Shown: positions 24,170 to 36,069 of the stretch, piece after piece
Numbering within the stretch: the first letter of the stretch is position 1
Layout: each line of letters begins with the position of its first letter
NCBI RefSeq assembly: GCF_000283155.1
Contig: NW_004454182.1
Span: 8,431,919 to 8,495,918 of the forward strand
Length of the DNA: 64,000 nucleotides
Direction: 5' to 3'
From: Ceratotherium simum simum
Lineage: Eukaryota > Chordata > Mammalia > Perissodactyla > Rhinocerotidae
Made by a program: the position numbers and the translations under genes
The notes under the pieces: model-generated
What the model saw: only the letters and a program-made list of their open reading frames with translations
Database searches by the model: none
What the model was told of the DNA's origin: nothing

Positions 24170-25690
24170 AGTGTTAGCTCAAACTTTAGCAATATCATAT
24201 CTCAATAAAGATGACTATTTAAAAACGTTGTCCTTTTCCCTCATCTGCATGTATGTACATTTATGTATATGTTTGTGTGTGAGTGTGTGTATATACACAC
24301 ACATACTCCCAATGGAACACTGTGCCTTTAATTCTGGGAAAGAAAAGCTATTAAAAAGGCAATTTTGGAAGCACCTTAATATTTTGTGCTCCAAATTTTA
24401 AAGGTATAAATAGATCTTTATAAACTCAGAAAAAATACGAAAGAATGGGCATCAACTAATTATCAGAAGTTATCTAGGCAAAGTGGGAAGAGATAAGTAA
24501 AACAGGGGTTGCCATTTATTATTTTCTATAAATATTATTTAACTGGTATAGTTTACATTAGGATAGTTTACATTAAGGATCATTTTTGCCTTTTTATGCT
24601 ATTCAGGATTTTTCAAATTAACAAATGAAGAAGTTTATTCTGGGCAAATTTAGAAATATATACAAATATATATTAGAAATCTAGAAATATAAAAATTTGA
24701 CACAGAACTTTATAGTCAAAGGAAACATAAAACATTTAATTTCATTTATAAATATACTCTTGTTGCAGAGAAGAGTAATAGAGTGATCAAAGCTTTGAAG
24801 CATAAAACATTTTATATTAGTGTAGAATTCTGTAAAGGCAATAAAATGGAAAATAAGATTCCAAGGAGAAGGAGGAGTGATGGAAAGTATCCAACTGTAA
24901 AAGATAGGCTTGTTTTGGAATTTTTTAAAATAGATGACAGTGGCTATCAAATCCCTATGATATTTTGTATTCAGTTAGGTTCATTTAAAAGAGTGATATA
25001 ACAACTTTATTTTAAAATTTCAGTATTTACAGTATGCCAGAAGTTACGTCTCTTGCATTATTTAAACTTTTGTTGAATAATTTAATGCATAAATTTAAAA
25101 GTTTGTGGAGAGTACATACATTTTCAAAATTATTTTAGGGATACATAAGTAAAAGGTTTGAAGTCCACTCACATTAGCTATAAACAACATTTGGCAATCA
25201 GTGGGGGAAAAAAAAAAAAAATGCAACATTCAATCTAAGCCAAGGACACTCTGCCACCTGGTGGCTTAGAAACTCTTGTGGGCACTAGGCAGAAATAAAA
25301 ACTTCTCTTCCAACCAGGCATGATAATGAATTGATTCATAATATATAGAATCAGGGAGGTGCATTATTTGACTACAAAACATATGGATACAGAGAAGGAA
25401 ATAAAATGGTTGATTCTGAATATTATCATTGCAAGTCCAGGAAATTATCATTGTAGTTATTTATTGGGTAAGAAAATCTCTAAAATCTCTCACCTAAGAG
25501 CAGCTAATTCAGAAATTCTTAAAATGATAGTTTATACAGTTTTCTTTTGTGAACTTAAGTCAAAGCAACTTTTATCTGTTATTTTATTGTGGAAAAATAT
25601 AAAATTTTTTTTATCTATTTATGTGCACTGTAGAAAAGTGAACTCACCAAAGATTCTATTATGTACAGAATTTATTGAAAAAGCATATGT
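24170..25690. other. intron, no exon recognised
   Basis: AT-rich. A minus-strand TTAG|gtgaga donor at 25486 follows only a tiny open segment, so I do not call an exon. A short (TG/TA) tract sits at 24269-24303. Confidence 0.35.
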
Positions 25691-25707
25691 GTAAATTCTT
25701 ATTACCT

Positions 25708-25913
25708 GGGCCGGCCCTGTGGCTTGGTGGTTAAGTGCGCGCGCTGCGATGCTGGTGGCCCGGGTTCGGATCCCGGGTGCGCATCAAGGCACCGCTTCTC
25801 CGTTCATCCTGGGGCCGAGTCCCACATACAGCAACTAGAGGGATGTGCAGCTGCGACATACAACTATCCGCTGGGGCTTTGGGGGGAAAAAAAATAAAAT
25901 AAATAAAATCTTT
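25708..25913 (+). mobile_element. ERE SINE
   Basis: GGCCGGCCCTGTGGCTTGG head. TSD aaattcttattacct at 25693-25707 and 25914-25928. Confidence 0.95.
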
Positions 25914-26355
25914 AAATTCTTATTACCTGCTTTCAATGGCTGTTCAAAATTCATGTTGACTAATGATGTTTTCTTTTAATTTGTCAATATTTCTGTAAAA
26001 AAATAAGCAAAAAACAAAGAAATATGGATCTTGTCATAGTAAATCTAGTAGCTATATTTCTAACTTTCTGAAACGCATTCAACAGCTCCTCAAAATTATA
26101 AGATAATAGAATTTTTAAAATGGTCTCATTTCTAGGGTGTGGGATTTGAACTTACATGTGCGTTCTTCTACTGTATTCTCTAAATAAATTGGAATAGGCA
26201 GAGGAAAACTATATTTTTAAGATGCAGCTTCACAATCTTCAGAGTTATTGATAACATACAAACCAAACTACAGGTGACTTCAGAACTCTTCATCACTTTA
26301 CTAGAAGTGTCAACTGAAGTATATTTCTATTGTCTCTCTGTCCAAAAACATTCCC

Positions 26356-26421
26356 AATTTAATAGATACCATAAACAATGGCTTATGGAATTTAATAGAT
26401 ACCGTAAACAATGGCTTACGG
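26356..26421. repeat. 33-bp tandem duplication with covarying arms
   Basis: Two 33-bp units (26356-26388, 26389-26421) differ at just two positions, which pair with each other in a small hairpin: CCATAA...TTATGG in unit 1, CCGTAA...TTACGG in unit 2. Confidence 0.9.
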
Positions 26422-26449
26422 CTTAAGGGAATTTTGTAATTCCCTTAAG
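26422..26449. repeat. perfect 12-bp hairpin, 4-nt loop
   Basis: CTTAAGGGAATT-TTGT-AATTCCCTTAAG, immediately after the tandem duplication and about 120 bp from a candidate exon. There is no T-run, and no terminator role is implied in a mammalian intron. Confidence 0.95.
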
Positions 26450-26567
26450 AGGAGAAAGTAATCAATAAAGAAACAAAGATAAAAACAAAAGTGGAACATC
26501 CACCTTGATTAAATGCTTACTTGAAAGTAGTCAAAAGTGAGAGAAAATCAGATGGAAACAAATTTAC

Positions 26568-26628
26568 CAGTTTGACGTCAACTCGAGTTGAAGTGGAGGA
26601 GGGGCTGATTCTTCTCTTGTTACAAAAT
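26568..26628 (-). CDS. possible internal exon of the EF-hand gene
   Basis: A 61-nt segment follows a long T tract ending in tatag and precedes gtaaat. Two frames are open. One reads FVTREESAPPPLQLELTSN and would leave phase 2, matching the entry phase of the 8000-7890 exon (the joint codon would be TGG, Trp). The other enters in phase 2 as the 39580-39382 exon requires, but then exits in phase 0. Neither reading shows an EF-hand exit helix, so at least one more exon should lie nearby if this one is real. The support is splice consensus, absence of stops and position between two better exons. Confidence 0.35.
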
Positions 26629-26639
26629 CTATAAAAAAA

Positions 26640-27470
26640 AAAAGGTAACATAAAATTATCATTTCATGTCTCAGGATGAAAAGAGGATATGGAGGCAGGA
26701 ATCCAGCATCAGCTTTTTTCTCTGTTCCACTCATTTAAAACTTTGCTCTTCCTTTGGTTCCTTGCTTTACCGTGATTAATTTTCCCATTGTTTGGATTTC
26801 TTAAAGAAAACAAGAATTTTCTTCTAGAAGCTGGAGGGGTTCTTTTGTTTGTTGTTGTTTTGGGCTTGCATTATGGGTGATCTTTAAAAGAAAAAGCCCA
26901 ATTTATTTAAATATATTATGTTAATAAAATGATATATTGATGTATGCGTATACAGTATGTGTGTGTGTTTGTGTGTGTGTGTAACAACTTGAATCCAAAA
27001 CATGGCTAATGTCGATATTAACCATTTTATAATATCAGCTACAAGACAGCAAGGCTACCCAAGGAAGGTATCATGTCTTTTTTTCCTTTTATCCTTACTT
27101 AGACTGTCACCACAGCTTGAATTTAGTAGGTACTCAACAAATAAACCACTTAAATAAAATGAATAAACAAGATTATGCCCAAACAGGCTGAGGAAGTTAT
27201 TAGATTCCAATTTGGTTGCTCCTGGTTAATGTTTATATTATCCAACAAAATTCTAAATATAACTTCTTCTGAGTTGTCTTGTTTTTTAGCTATCTATTCT
27301 GCTTAGTATTTGGTTTAATCAACTGAAAATGATAGTTTAGAGTTTTGCAAAAATAAACCTACATTTTAATGGTGCTATATTAGGCTAACTCAGAGCCCAC
27401 AAACTAGTAGCCTAGGGGTGGCATCTGGCCTGCAGATGTGCTTAATATCAACGTTTTAAATAAGAAGTTT
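26640..27470. other. intron, nothing assigned
   Basis: Contains a short (TG)n at 26957-26983. Otherwise unassigned. Confidence 0.4.
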
Positions 27471-27473
27471 TCA

Positions 27474-27721
27474 GGGGCTGGCCCGGTGGAGCAGCGGTTA
27501 AGTGCACACACTCCGCTTCGGCGGCCCTGGGTTCACAGGTTCGGATGCCGGGTGGGCACCAATGCACTGCTTGTCAAGCCCTGCCGTTGCGGCGTCCCAT
27601 ATAGAGTAGAGGAAGATGGGCACAGGTGTTAGCCCAGGGCCAATCTTCCTTAGCAAAAAGAGGAGGATTGGCATTGGATGTTAGCTCAGGGCCGATCTTC
27701 CTCACAAAAAAAAAAGAAAGA
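27474..27721 (+). mobile_element. ERE SINE (long-tail form)
   Basis: GGGGCTGGCCCGGTGGAGC head and a double 'gatgttagc' tail. Near-matched flanks aagaagttttca / aagaaattttca. Confidence 0.9.
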
Positions 27722-28049
27722 AAGAAATTTTCATACAAAATCTGGGTTTCTAATGCCTCTATAAAAATCAGAAGATGTCAATATCTATAATCCTCCATGA
27801 CAACAACTGGCTAGGGCTGAATGGCCACTGGTCTCTTTAGAAGAAGCAAGTTTGCCACAATCTCCACTACTCTTTATTGTTTCCCTAAAACTGAGGCCAA
27901 CTGTCCGGTGCCACTTACCATCTACTTAGTAGATAGTAAAACATGAAGTTACAGGTTATGTTGCTACAAAAGGGGAAAGATACTGAAAAATTATCAGTGC
28001 ATCTTCTCTTTTGTCCTTCTGAGTACAAACCTTGAACACTTAGGGCATC

Positions 28050-28620
28050 TATCTGCCTTGCAGAAAGCAGGGGATTTGTTCCATGTGGCGGATGCTACTT
28101 CTTACTTAATCAATAACCCTTTACCTCCCCCTTCTTCCGTGGTGGCAGACATTCCACAACTGATGCTGTGGAAATGCCTGACACCCTCCTTCCCAGTCTT
28201 CCTTTCCGCTGTGGGTGTCCACGGGACACGGTTATGGATAGTATCAAATACAAAGAAATCTGTTGGGATGGCTCCCGGAAAGATTTTTTCTCCCCGATAA
28301 AAAGGAGAGAGACATGAGGAGATATCTCTCCACTCTGAATGCCCCTTTCTCTTGCCTTTGAAGGAGGCTGGCTGATGAAGTGATGCCCAGAGCAGCTGCA
28401 GCTATCCTGTGACCTTGAGGTGATGAGCCCGAAGATGAGAAGTCAAGATGCTGAGGATGGGGGAGCACAAGGGGCTGGGCTCTTGATGGCGTGGGAGTTG
28501 TCAAACCAACTCTGGAGCCCTTAACCCCCAGCGTTTTTGTCTCATAAGATTATTAAATGTCTTCATTGTTTAAGGCACATTTAGTTGGGTATTGTTACTT
28601 GTAGCCAAAATCATGCTAAC
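28050..28620 (+). mobile_element. probable MLT1-type LTR, old
   Basis: The 3' part has GTTTAAGGCACATTTAGTTG, GGGTATTGTTACTTGTAGCC and CATGCTAAC, matching the end of older MLT1 LTRs. The 5' limit is unclear. Confidence 0.5.
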
Positions 28621-28837
28621 GTCTACATTACAGAGGAATGCCTAAAGAAAGCCTGAAGTAATATTCAATTACTGATACATAAAAACAGAATTTTACTGAG
28701 ATAAGAATTATTCAAACTCTTTTATCTGCCCCTCGAGTATATCAGCCCAGAGGCCCAATGCTCATCGGGTTCCCTCACACAGTAAAGAAGTTGGCACATC
28801 TGTCAGCAACAGTCAGACCATGCTGTGTCTGTCTTTT

Positions 28838-29096
28838 ATTTTATTTTATTTATTATTTTTTGTATGTGTGAGGAGATCAGCCCTGTGCTGACATCTGCCA
28901 ATCCTCCTCTTTTTTGCTGAGGAAGACTGGCCCTGGGTTAACATCTGTGCCCATCTTCCTCCACTTTATGTGGGACACCACCACAGCATGGCCTGACAAG
29001 CGGTGCGTTGGTGCACGTCTGGGATCCGAACCGGTGAACCCCGGGCTGCCGCAGCGGAGTGCGCGCACTTAACTGCTTGCGCCAGCAGGCTGGCCC
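28838..29096 (-). mobile_element. ERE SINE (long-tail form)
   Basis: Antisense head ...CCAGCAGGCTGGCCCC. TSD ctgtgtctgtctttt at 28823-28837 and 29097-29111. Confidence 0.95.
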
Positions 29097-29111
29097 CTGT
29101 GTCTGTCTTTT

Positions 29112-30200
29112 GATATATGATATCCGGGGGGAGGAAGTCAGATAAGTGCAGGTAACAGTGAGGGCAGAGGGAGAAGTGGCACCCCCTCCACACCCACTCA
29201 TCCAGACTCTGGGAGGGCGCCACCTCCTGGGTGTCCCATTCCAACGTGGCGCAGCCACATCAGGATAAACTTAGCTGTGCTTTGTGGTCAGGTGGAAGGT
29301 TTCACCCAAGGTTTAGCTTTCCTGAGCTGCTCTTGGGTCTCACGTGCTGACAGGCCCCAGAAGTAACTGAGAACCTGGCTGGGAAGCTAACCAGAGGCAG
29401 CTGTCATGGCAAGGGCAACTGGCACTGCAGGGAAGGCTGCAGAAAGACTACCCGATAGGGTTCAACGGGCATGTCAGCCAAACCCAGAAAGGCAACAGGG
29501 CCATCAGAAGCTGGGCTGTGGTCAGCTCAGCCAGGGAGAACCACCTGGAGCATTGCCCCAATAGAAGACCCCTGGCCCTCCACACTCAACTTCAGCCCAA
29601 GAGGTCTGCAGGGTATCCCTCACCAGATGGGTAAAGTGCATTGCCCAGAGGCCAGGGGAGCCAGAGAACAGCAGATGCACACCAAGTGGACCTGAGAATA
29701 TAGGCTAAAGGTCACACAAGCTGCACCCCTTCCCGTCTCTCTCCTCTCTTACTGAAAAAAGCAGAGGAAAGGACAGGCCCTCTGGGAGACTGATCTTTAT
29801 CACCCAAGTCAGGCTGAACACCTCTCCTAAAGGGACAGCTTAAACTACCAGGTAGACTAAGGTTGAAATGAGATTGGACGCTGGGTTGATGTTTTGCCAT
29901 TAACCTGTGAGTAGGGGTGGTGGAGAGGTGGGGTGAGGATGGGAGTAGAGGGAAGGCTAGCTTCATTACAGACAAAAATAAAATGCATACACTTTATCAG
30001 CACATTTAAGTTGTAATGTGAGCTAAATTTATACCTGGCTACAAACAGCATTTCATTAAAAAGGCCTGGGAAAGTGACAGCAGTTGGCCCTGGAGGAGGC
30101 GAACTGGGAAACTGGGAGTCTGGGGTGGAGGCTTACTTTCCTTTGAACGCCTTTTGCAGTCTGAATCTTACCATGTGTATATATTACTTTTTCAATTAAA
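29112..30200. other. intron, no feature assigned
   Basis: Moderately GC-rich at 29140-29700. No exon or repeat family recognised; open frames are unsupported. Confidence 0.35.
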
Positions 30201-30219
30201 AAGTATGAGTGGTTAGTAA

Positions 30220-31084
30220 CAACAAAAAAAACAAACAACCCGATCAAAAAATGGGCAGAGGATATGAACAAATATTTTTCCAAAGAAGATACACAGATGG
30301 CCAGCAGACACATGAAAAGATGTTGAACATCATTAATTATTAGGGAAATGCAAATCAAAACTACAATGAGATATCACCTCACACTGGTCAGAATGGCTAT
30401 AACTGACAAGACAAAAAACAGCAAATGTTGGAGAATGTGGAGAAAAGGGAGCCCTCATACGCTGCCGGTGGGAATGCAAACTGGTGCAGCCACTATGGAA
30501 AACAGGATGGAGATTCCTCAAAAAATTAAAAATAGAAATACCATACGATCCAGCTGTCCCACTACTGGGTATTTAGCCAAAGAACTCGAAATCAACAATC
30601 CTAAGAGATGTATGCACCCTTATGTTCATTGCAGCATTACTCACAATAGCCAAGACATGGAAGCCCCCAAGTGCCCATCGACTGATGATTGGATAAAGAA
30701 GATGTGGTATATATATACAATGGAATACTACTCAGCCATAAAAAAAGACAAAATCGTCCCATTTGCAACAACACGGATGGACCTTCAGGGTATTATGTTA
30801 AGCGAAATAAGCCAGAGAGAGAAACAAAAACGGTATGATTTCACTTCCATGCGGAAGATAAGCAAACACATGGACGAAGAGAACAGATTTGTGATCACCA
30901 GAGGGGAAGGGCCTTGGGGGGTGCGGAAAAGGGATAAAGGGACACCTATAAATGGTGGCAGATAAAATTTAGACTCTTGGTGGTTAGCACAATGCTGTCT
31001 ATACAGAAACTGATAATAACATACATCTGAAATTTCACAATGTTATAAACCATTATGACCTCAATAAAATAATTGTTTAAAAAA
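30220..31084 (+). mobile_element. 5'-truncated LINE-1, TSD atgagtggttagtaa
   Basis: An 865-bp insert with ORF2 C-terminus and 3' UTR (GACTCTTGGTGGTTAGCAC, ACATCTGAAATTTCACAATG, A-tail). Duplicated flanks (30205-30219 and 31085-31099) differ at one base, so the insertion is fairly recent. Confidence 0.9.
30348..30965 (+). pseudogene. LINE-1 ORF2 C-terminal remnant
   Basis: Open for 205 codons, with [17 protein letters not shown] and [18 protein letters not shown], landmarks of the L1 ORF2 C-terminus. The reverse-transcriptase and endonuclease domains are absent through 5' truncation, and the frame departs from the usual C-terminus near its end. Not a host gene. Confidence 0.85.
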
Positions 31085-31379
31085 ATGAGTGGTTGGTAAA
31101 AAATGAAAATAAATGGTATGAAAACTGTAAATAAATAGAAGATTTATAGATAAAAAACTAATAATTCTTTCTGATAGAAACATTTTCTGAAAGCCAGAGT
31201 GGGCCATAACTTGAAAACCATCTCTAGCAGGTAAAACTAAACTAGGATAAAGGAGAGCACCATAAACCCTCCAGAGTCACCAAGGCGCAGGGAGGGACTC
31301 CTGCTCCCCAAGCCCTGAGCTGGACAACCGCTAGCGGGAGTCAGTCAATCTAATGTAACAGGTTAGTGTGAGAGAGAGG

Positions 31380-31640
31380 CAGTGGGGCCGAGTGGTTACA
31401 CAAATGGACTCGGACACCAGACTGCTTTGGTTTGAATCTGGGCTACCATTTACTGGCTGATGACTTTGGGCAAGTTACTTAATTTCTTCTTTGCCTCAGT
31501 TTCCTCATATGTCAGGGACATATTGAGAATAATAAAACGAATATATTCATCATATAGTTGCCATAAGGATTAAATGTAAAGCATTCAAAATTGTTCTTGG
31601 CACACAGTAAGCACTCAGCCATTATTGTTATTTCTGGAAT
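31380..31640 (+). repeat. MIR SINE
   Basis: GAGTGGTTACACAAATGGAC, TTTGAATCTGGGCTACCAT, GGGCAAGTTACTTAATTTC and GGCACACAGTAAGCACTCAG give a nearly full-length MIR. Confidence 0.85.
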
Positions 31641-32234
31641 TGGCTGAGGGGGAAAAAAGATGCCAAGACTTCTACCCTCTAAGCTCAGAGAACCACCATC
31701 TCTGGGGGTCAGCCACTAACCCAAAGGTCAACAGAACGGCATCAACAACGTCCTCCTCCCCCAACCCTGGCCTCAGTCAATATGACAGAGGACTTGGATA
31801 AGGAAACAGTGCAGTGTTCACGCAGAGAGGCTATCCCCATTGCCTCATCTCATCTGGCACTCAGGGAGGCAGCAGTTGGTGAGTGGCCAAGAAAATGGCA
31901 CGTAAAGCTGTGGAGGTCCAGAAGCAGGGGATCCCGACACCTCATTTCCTAGTTAGAATCCTGACATCTCATTTCCTCGTTAGACAGCTGCTTGGCCATG
32001 GAACTTGCAGGAAAGGGAGGAGATGACACGATGGGACAGTTATGGGAAAGGGGGCAGGACATGCAGCTCCTGGCTCTGAGAAGTGGACGATGGATCCTGC
32101 TCATGCCTCCAGGCCCCATATCTGGGAGCTATGGAAAGTAGATAAAATTGGGGACATGATCACCTGTGCCGTAGAAGAATATGTTAAATTAATCGGAAAA
32201 ATTAAAGTAAAATTTGTAAGCCCAATATAAAGGT

Positions 32235-33600
32235 GCCAAGCCAAAAATGCATTCAGTCTTTAAGGAGCTTACAATTCAGATATGATTATAATAGAGCATG
32301 TAATGGGTTTTTCAAGAGAGTTACAGGAACACAGAGGAGGGCATCTAAATCAGATGTGAGGATCCAAGAAGGCTTCCTGGAGGAGATGACACTTAAACTG
32401 AATTTAAAGGATGAGTATGAACTAACTAGAAAAAAGGGTAATGGGGAGAGTATTTCAAGAAAGCATACGAAGAGAAGTGGAAATGAGAAATCGCACAATG
32501 CATCTTAGATCTTACACGTGGTTTGGGGTGGCCGAGACGGAGAGTGGATGTGGGAAGTGATAGGAGGTGAGGCTAGAGAGGTAGACTAATGCCTGATAAT
32601 GCAAGACCTGGCATGCTAAACCAAAAGGTATTAACCTTATTCTTAAATCAGTGGGGGAGTGATAGATGTTAAACAGGAAAGTGACAAGATCATTTGCAGT
32701 TTAGAAGGGTCATACATTCAGCAGTGTGTGTGGGTCTGGGGTGGAGGTGAGCAGACTGGAGGCAGGAAGGCCAACTAGAAGGGTACGGCAGCAATCCAGG
32801 CAAGATGAAACAAACAATGCCTCATCAAAGGCAGAGAGGAGGGAGAAGATCAGAGAGATCATCAGGAAGTAGACTCTATACTTGGTGACTCGTTAAATGT
32901 GAGAGGAGGAAGAATGGGAAGTCTAGGAGGCTTTTAGTTATCTGGTTTGGACAGACGCCAAGATTCAGGAGATCTAGGAGGTGAAGCAGATTTTGAACAT
33001 GGTAAATTTGAGGTGAAGCTTATGATGGATACACGGGTCTGAAGCTCGAGAAAAAGAGGTCTGAGCTGGACGTGTAGGTATGAGAGTCATCACCACAGAG
33101 GTGATAGTGAAGCTATGGGAGCTCATGAAAGTGCTTAGCATATAAAGGAGAATAGCAACGGGAAAATATGGGCATGTAAGGAGTGAGAAAATAGAACCCA
33201 CCAAGGAATCTGGAAAGGAGCAGCCAGAGAGGGGAGAAGAAAACCAGAAGAATGTGATGCTATAGAATAAAGCCAAGAATAGACAGAGGTTTAAGAAAGA
33301 GTGAGTGGTCAGTAGAGTTAAATGTTCCAGAAAAGTCAAATAAACCAAGGACTGGAGAATGTGCATTTTATCTGGCAACATGGAGGTCACTGGAGACCTC
33401 AGTGAGAATAACTTCAAGGGGTAGGAGTGCCGAAGCCAGTGGATTGGGTAGTGCATGGCAGAGTAAGCAGAGCAAGCTACTCTTCAAAGAGACTTTGCCA
33501 GGAAAGCAGAAGGTAGAAAGATGCCAGAAAAGAATGTAAGTTTGAGGGAGAGTTATTTGAGACATAGGACCTTATCTGATGCAATAAAAAGCCATGTTTG
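32235..33600 (-). mobile_element. LINE-2 copy, antisense
   Basis: Reads as antisense L2: TCTTTAAGGAGCTTACAATT, AGAAGGCTTCCTGGAGGAG, GCAATCCAGGCAAGATGA, GGTAAATTTGAGGTGAAGC. The minus-strand frame at 32974-33456 shows relics of the L2 RT (HLTLLTTHSFLNL, FFWFSSPLSGCSFPDS). Broken by frameshifts. Confidence 0.75.
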
Positions 33601-33634
33601 AGAAAAAACATAGATTTAAGAGAAGAAGAGAAAT

Positions 33635-33790
33635 GAACTGAGAATCAAGAAAGTTGAGTTCTGGTCCAGGTTCCACCGACCACTAACTGTGAGATTCGGG
33701 GGAAAGGCACTTCACCTTTCTGTGCCTCAGTTTCCTCTTCTGTCAAATGAGAGAGCTGGCCTAGATCAAATGTCATTCAGCCAGAATATT
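33635..33790 (+). repeat. MIR SINE
   Basis: TGAGTTCTGGTCCAGGTTCC, GGGAAAGGCACTTCACCTTTC, GTGCCTCAGTTTCCTCTTC. Confidence 0.7.
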
Positions 33791-33794
33791 TTCT

Positions 33795-35320
33795 GAGTCT
33801 GCATCTACTCAAAAGAAGAGAACTGAATTATTTATTCTGAGAGGTGTAAATACTGGTGCTTTATTTAAAACTCTTTGAAGCTGTCACTTCACTTAAACCA
33901 TTATTTTGCCTGCCCAGAACTCTGGCACATAAGAAAATGAAGCACGGTGTAATTGCAAAAGTAAATTATGTTGAAGTAAATTGACTTCCAGTTTAAACAT
34001 GAGAGAGAGAAAGTAAAGGCTGGTAAAACCTCCTGACTCCTTTGGGCTCATCAGAAATATCTAATAATTAATTTCTCTTTCAGGGACATTTGTAAAAGAT
34101 TCTCAGTCATTCACCTCCAAACCTCTTACTCATCCACTTTAGCTTGGTTGGTCAAATTTCCCTGAGTGGGCCTGGGTGGGTTTCCCACTCTACATGTTGT
34201 AAGTGAGAAGATTCATGGCAGCTTCTATCTCTGGAGCAAGGGCAGCTCAGACAAGAGGCAGCTGGTGTGGACCTGATGCATTATGAAATCAATCTGATGA
34301 CCACAGCACTTGAGAAACACGGAACCTCTGACCATCTGTGTTACAGGGAGTAACACATAGAAAATAATTTCTGCCCAATGGAGAACATTTTGGGTGATTC
34401 TGAAGCGACAACATCTGTTGAGGGACTGCAGAAGGTGACGGACGAGGACTCGGCAACGCTAAGCCCGTCAATGGCTCGCATTACTTTGTTAAATGTCTAA
34501 ATCTATAGTACCAGTTACAGGACAACATTTAACAGATGTTACAACGTACGTTTCCCTAAATTAATTTGCATAAATGTAAACATATTCCTTAGTAGTATGG
34601 ATGTTCTGCATTATAGTTTGGGGTAATTTTTGTCCAAAGAATATTATTTGGTCTCTTGGAACCCTCCAGAACAAAGTATCACAATGATATAATTTTTGCC
34701 TACATTTCAGAGAATTGCAATAATTTACTTGTATATACATCCACTAAATTTCGTATCAGTAACATAAACTTATAAAGTCATAAAGTGGTGTGAAGTGCAA
34801 AGCAGTCCGCCATTTAACAAAAATTCCTGAAGTTATTTTCACGATGTTTTGGAATAATCCATGAGTGAATCACAGAAAAACATTTGGGAGTCTCTTCTCC
34901 CTCAGATCCTAACGTATAAAATGTGTTTATGTTAGAAAGACTGCCAAAATATACTGTAACCTCACACTTAGACAGAAAAGAACTCCTATCTTCCAGTCAT
35001 AAACAAGACAGAAAGCACCACTCAAAACATCCCTCCCAAAGCAGATTTTAATCATTCTTTCACATAAACCAAGGGACATACCTTATATATCACTTAAGTG
35101 GCCACTCTCTGTTGAGGCTTGGCATTTCCTTTCCTGATTTTACCTATTGGAGGAAGAAAAATAATCCCTCAGCATGGGAACACACTGTCAAGCTATTCTA
35201 AATCACTTTGGGCTGGAAATCTCCAGAGTTTTCTCCTCATGATTCAAAACCAGTGCAGACATTAGGATAAGACTGAAAATCATGTTGACAAATAAATTTG
35301 GAAAAAAGAATAAAACAATA
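33795..35320. other. intron, no exon called
   Basis: Mostly unassigned. A CpG-containing patch near 34345-34470 has an acceptor/donor pair on the minus strand around an open 81 nt, judged too weak to call. Confidence 0.35.
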
Positions 35321-35336
35321 ATGAAAAGCAAGCTGA

Positions 35337-36055
35337 CAGGGGCTAGGGGGTGGGGGTGGGCACAAGGGGTGGAGGGATGCACTTATATGGTGACTGATAA
35401 ACAATAATGTACAACAAAAATTTCACAATAAAAAAAATAAATAATGAAAAAAAAAAAGTTGAAGATATATGTACCCTATCACCAGGCATATATCCCAGAG
35501 GAACTCTCACAAGGATTTCATTGCAGTGTTCTAACAGCAAAAAATGAAAACCAAAAGTCTGTTAAAAGAAGAATGAATAAATAAATTGAGGGCTAGTGGT
35601 ATAAGGGAAAGCATGCAACAATTAAATGAATAAATTAGACCTATCTGTAGCAATATGAATGAATCTCAAAAGCATAATGTTTAAATTGATAAAAGCAAAT
35701 TTCAGGATCCTATGTGCTATCTTTTATGCAAATTTAAAAAACACCCCAGGCAATGCTAAATATTGTTTATGGATACATATCTATGTAGCAAAAATATAAC
35801 AAGATAGATTTAAAGGATAAACACAGATTTCATGATTGTGGTTACTTCTTAGGAAACAGGATCAGGGAAGCATCCAGATAAGTTTCCAAGTGTAGACGTA
35901 ACATTTAGACTAAAGATTCAAAGCTAATATGCTAAAATACTAACATTTGTTAAGTCTGAATGGTGGGTACTATGGTTTATGTTATTCTTTTCTGTGACTT
36001 GAATTTTTTCATAATAAAAAAAGAGAAGCAAATACTAAAAAAAAAAAAGAAAAGG
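35337..36055 (+). mobile_element. compound L1 insertion with two poly(A) tracts, TSD aaagcaagctga
   Basis: A G-rich L1 3' UTR (35340-35427) ends in a first A-rich tail (35428-35458). About 580 bp of older L1-like sequence follows, ending in a second A-tail at 36037-36050. A perfect 12-bp duplication flanks the whole block (35325-35336 and 36056-36067), not the first part alone. Confidence 0.75.
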
Positions 36056-36069
36056 AAAGCAAGCTGAGT

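Noticed and set aside
25486..25560. Consensus minus-strand donor TTAG|gtgaga
   Set aside because: Only a 24-nt open stretch precedes it back to a plausible acceptor; likely a decoy site.
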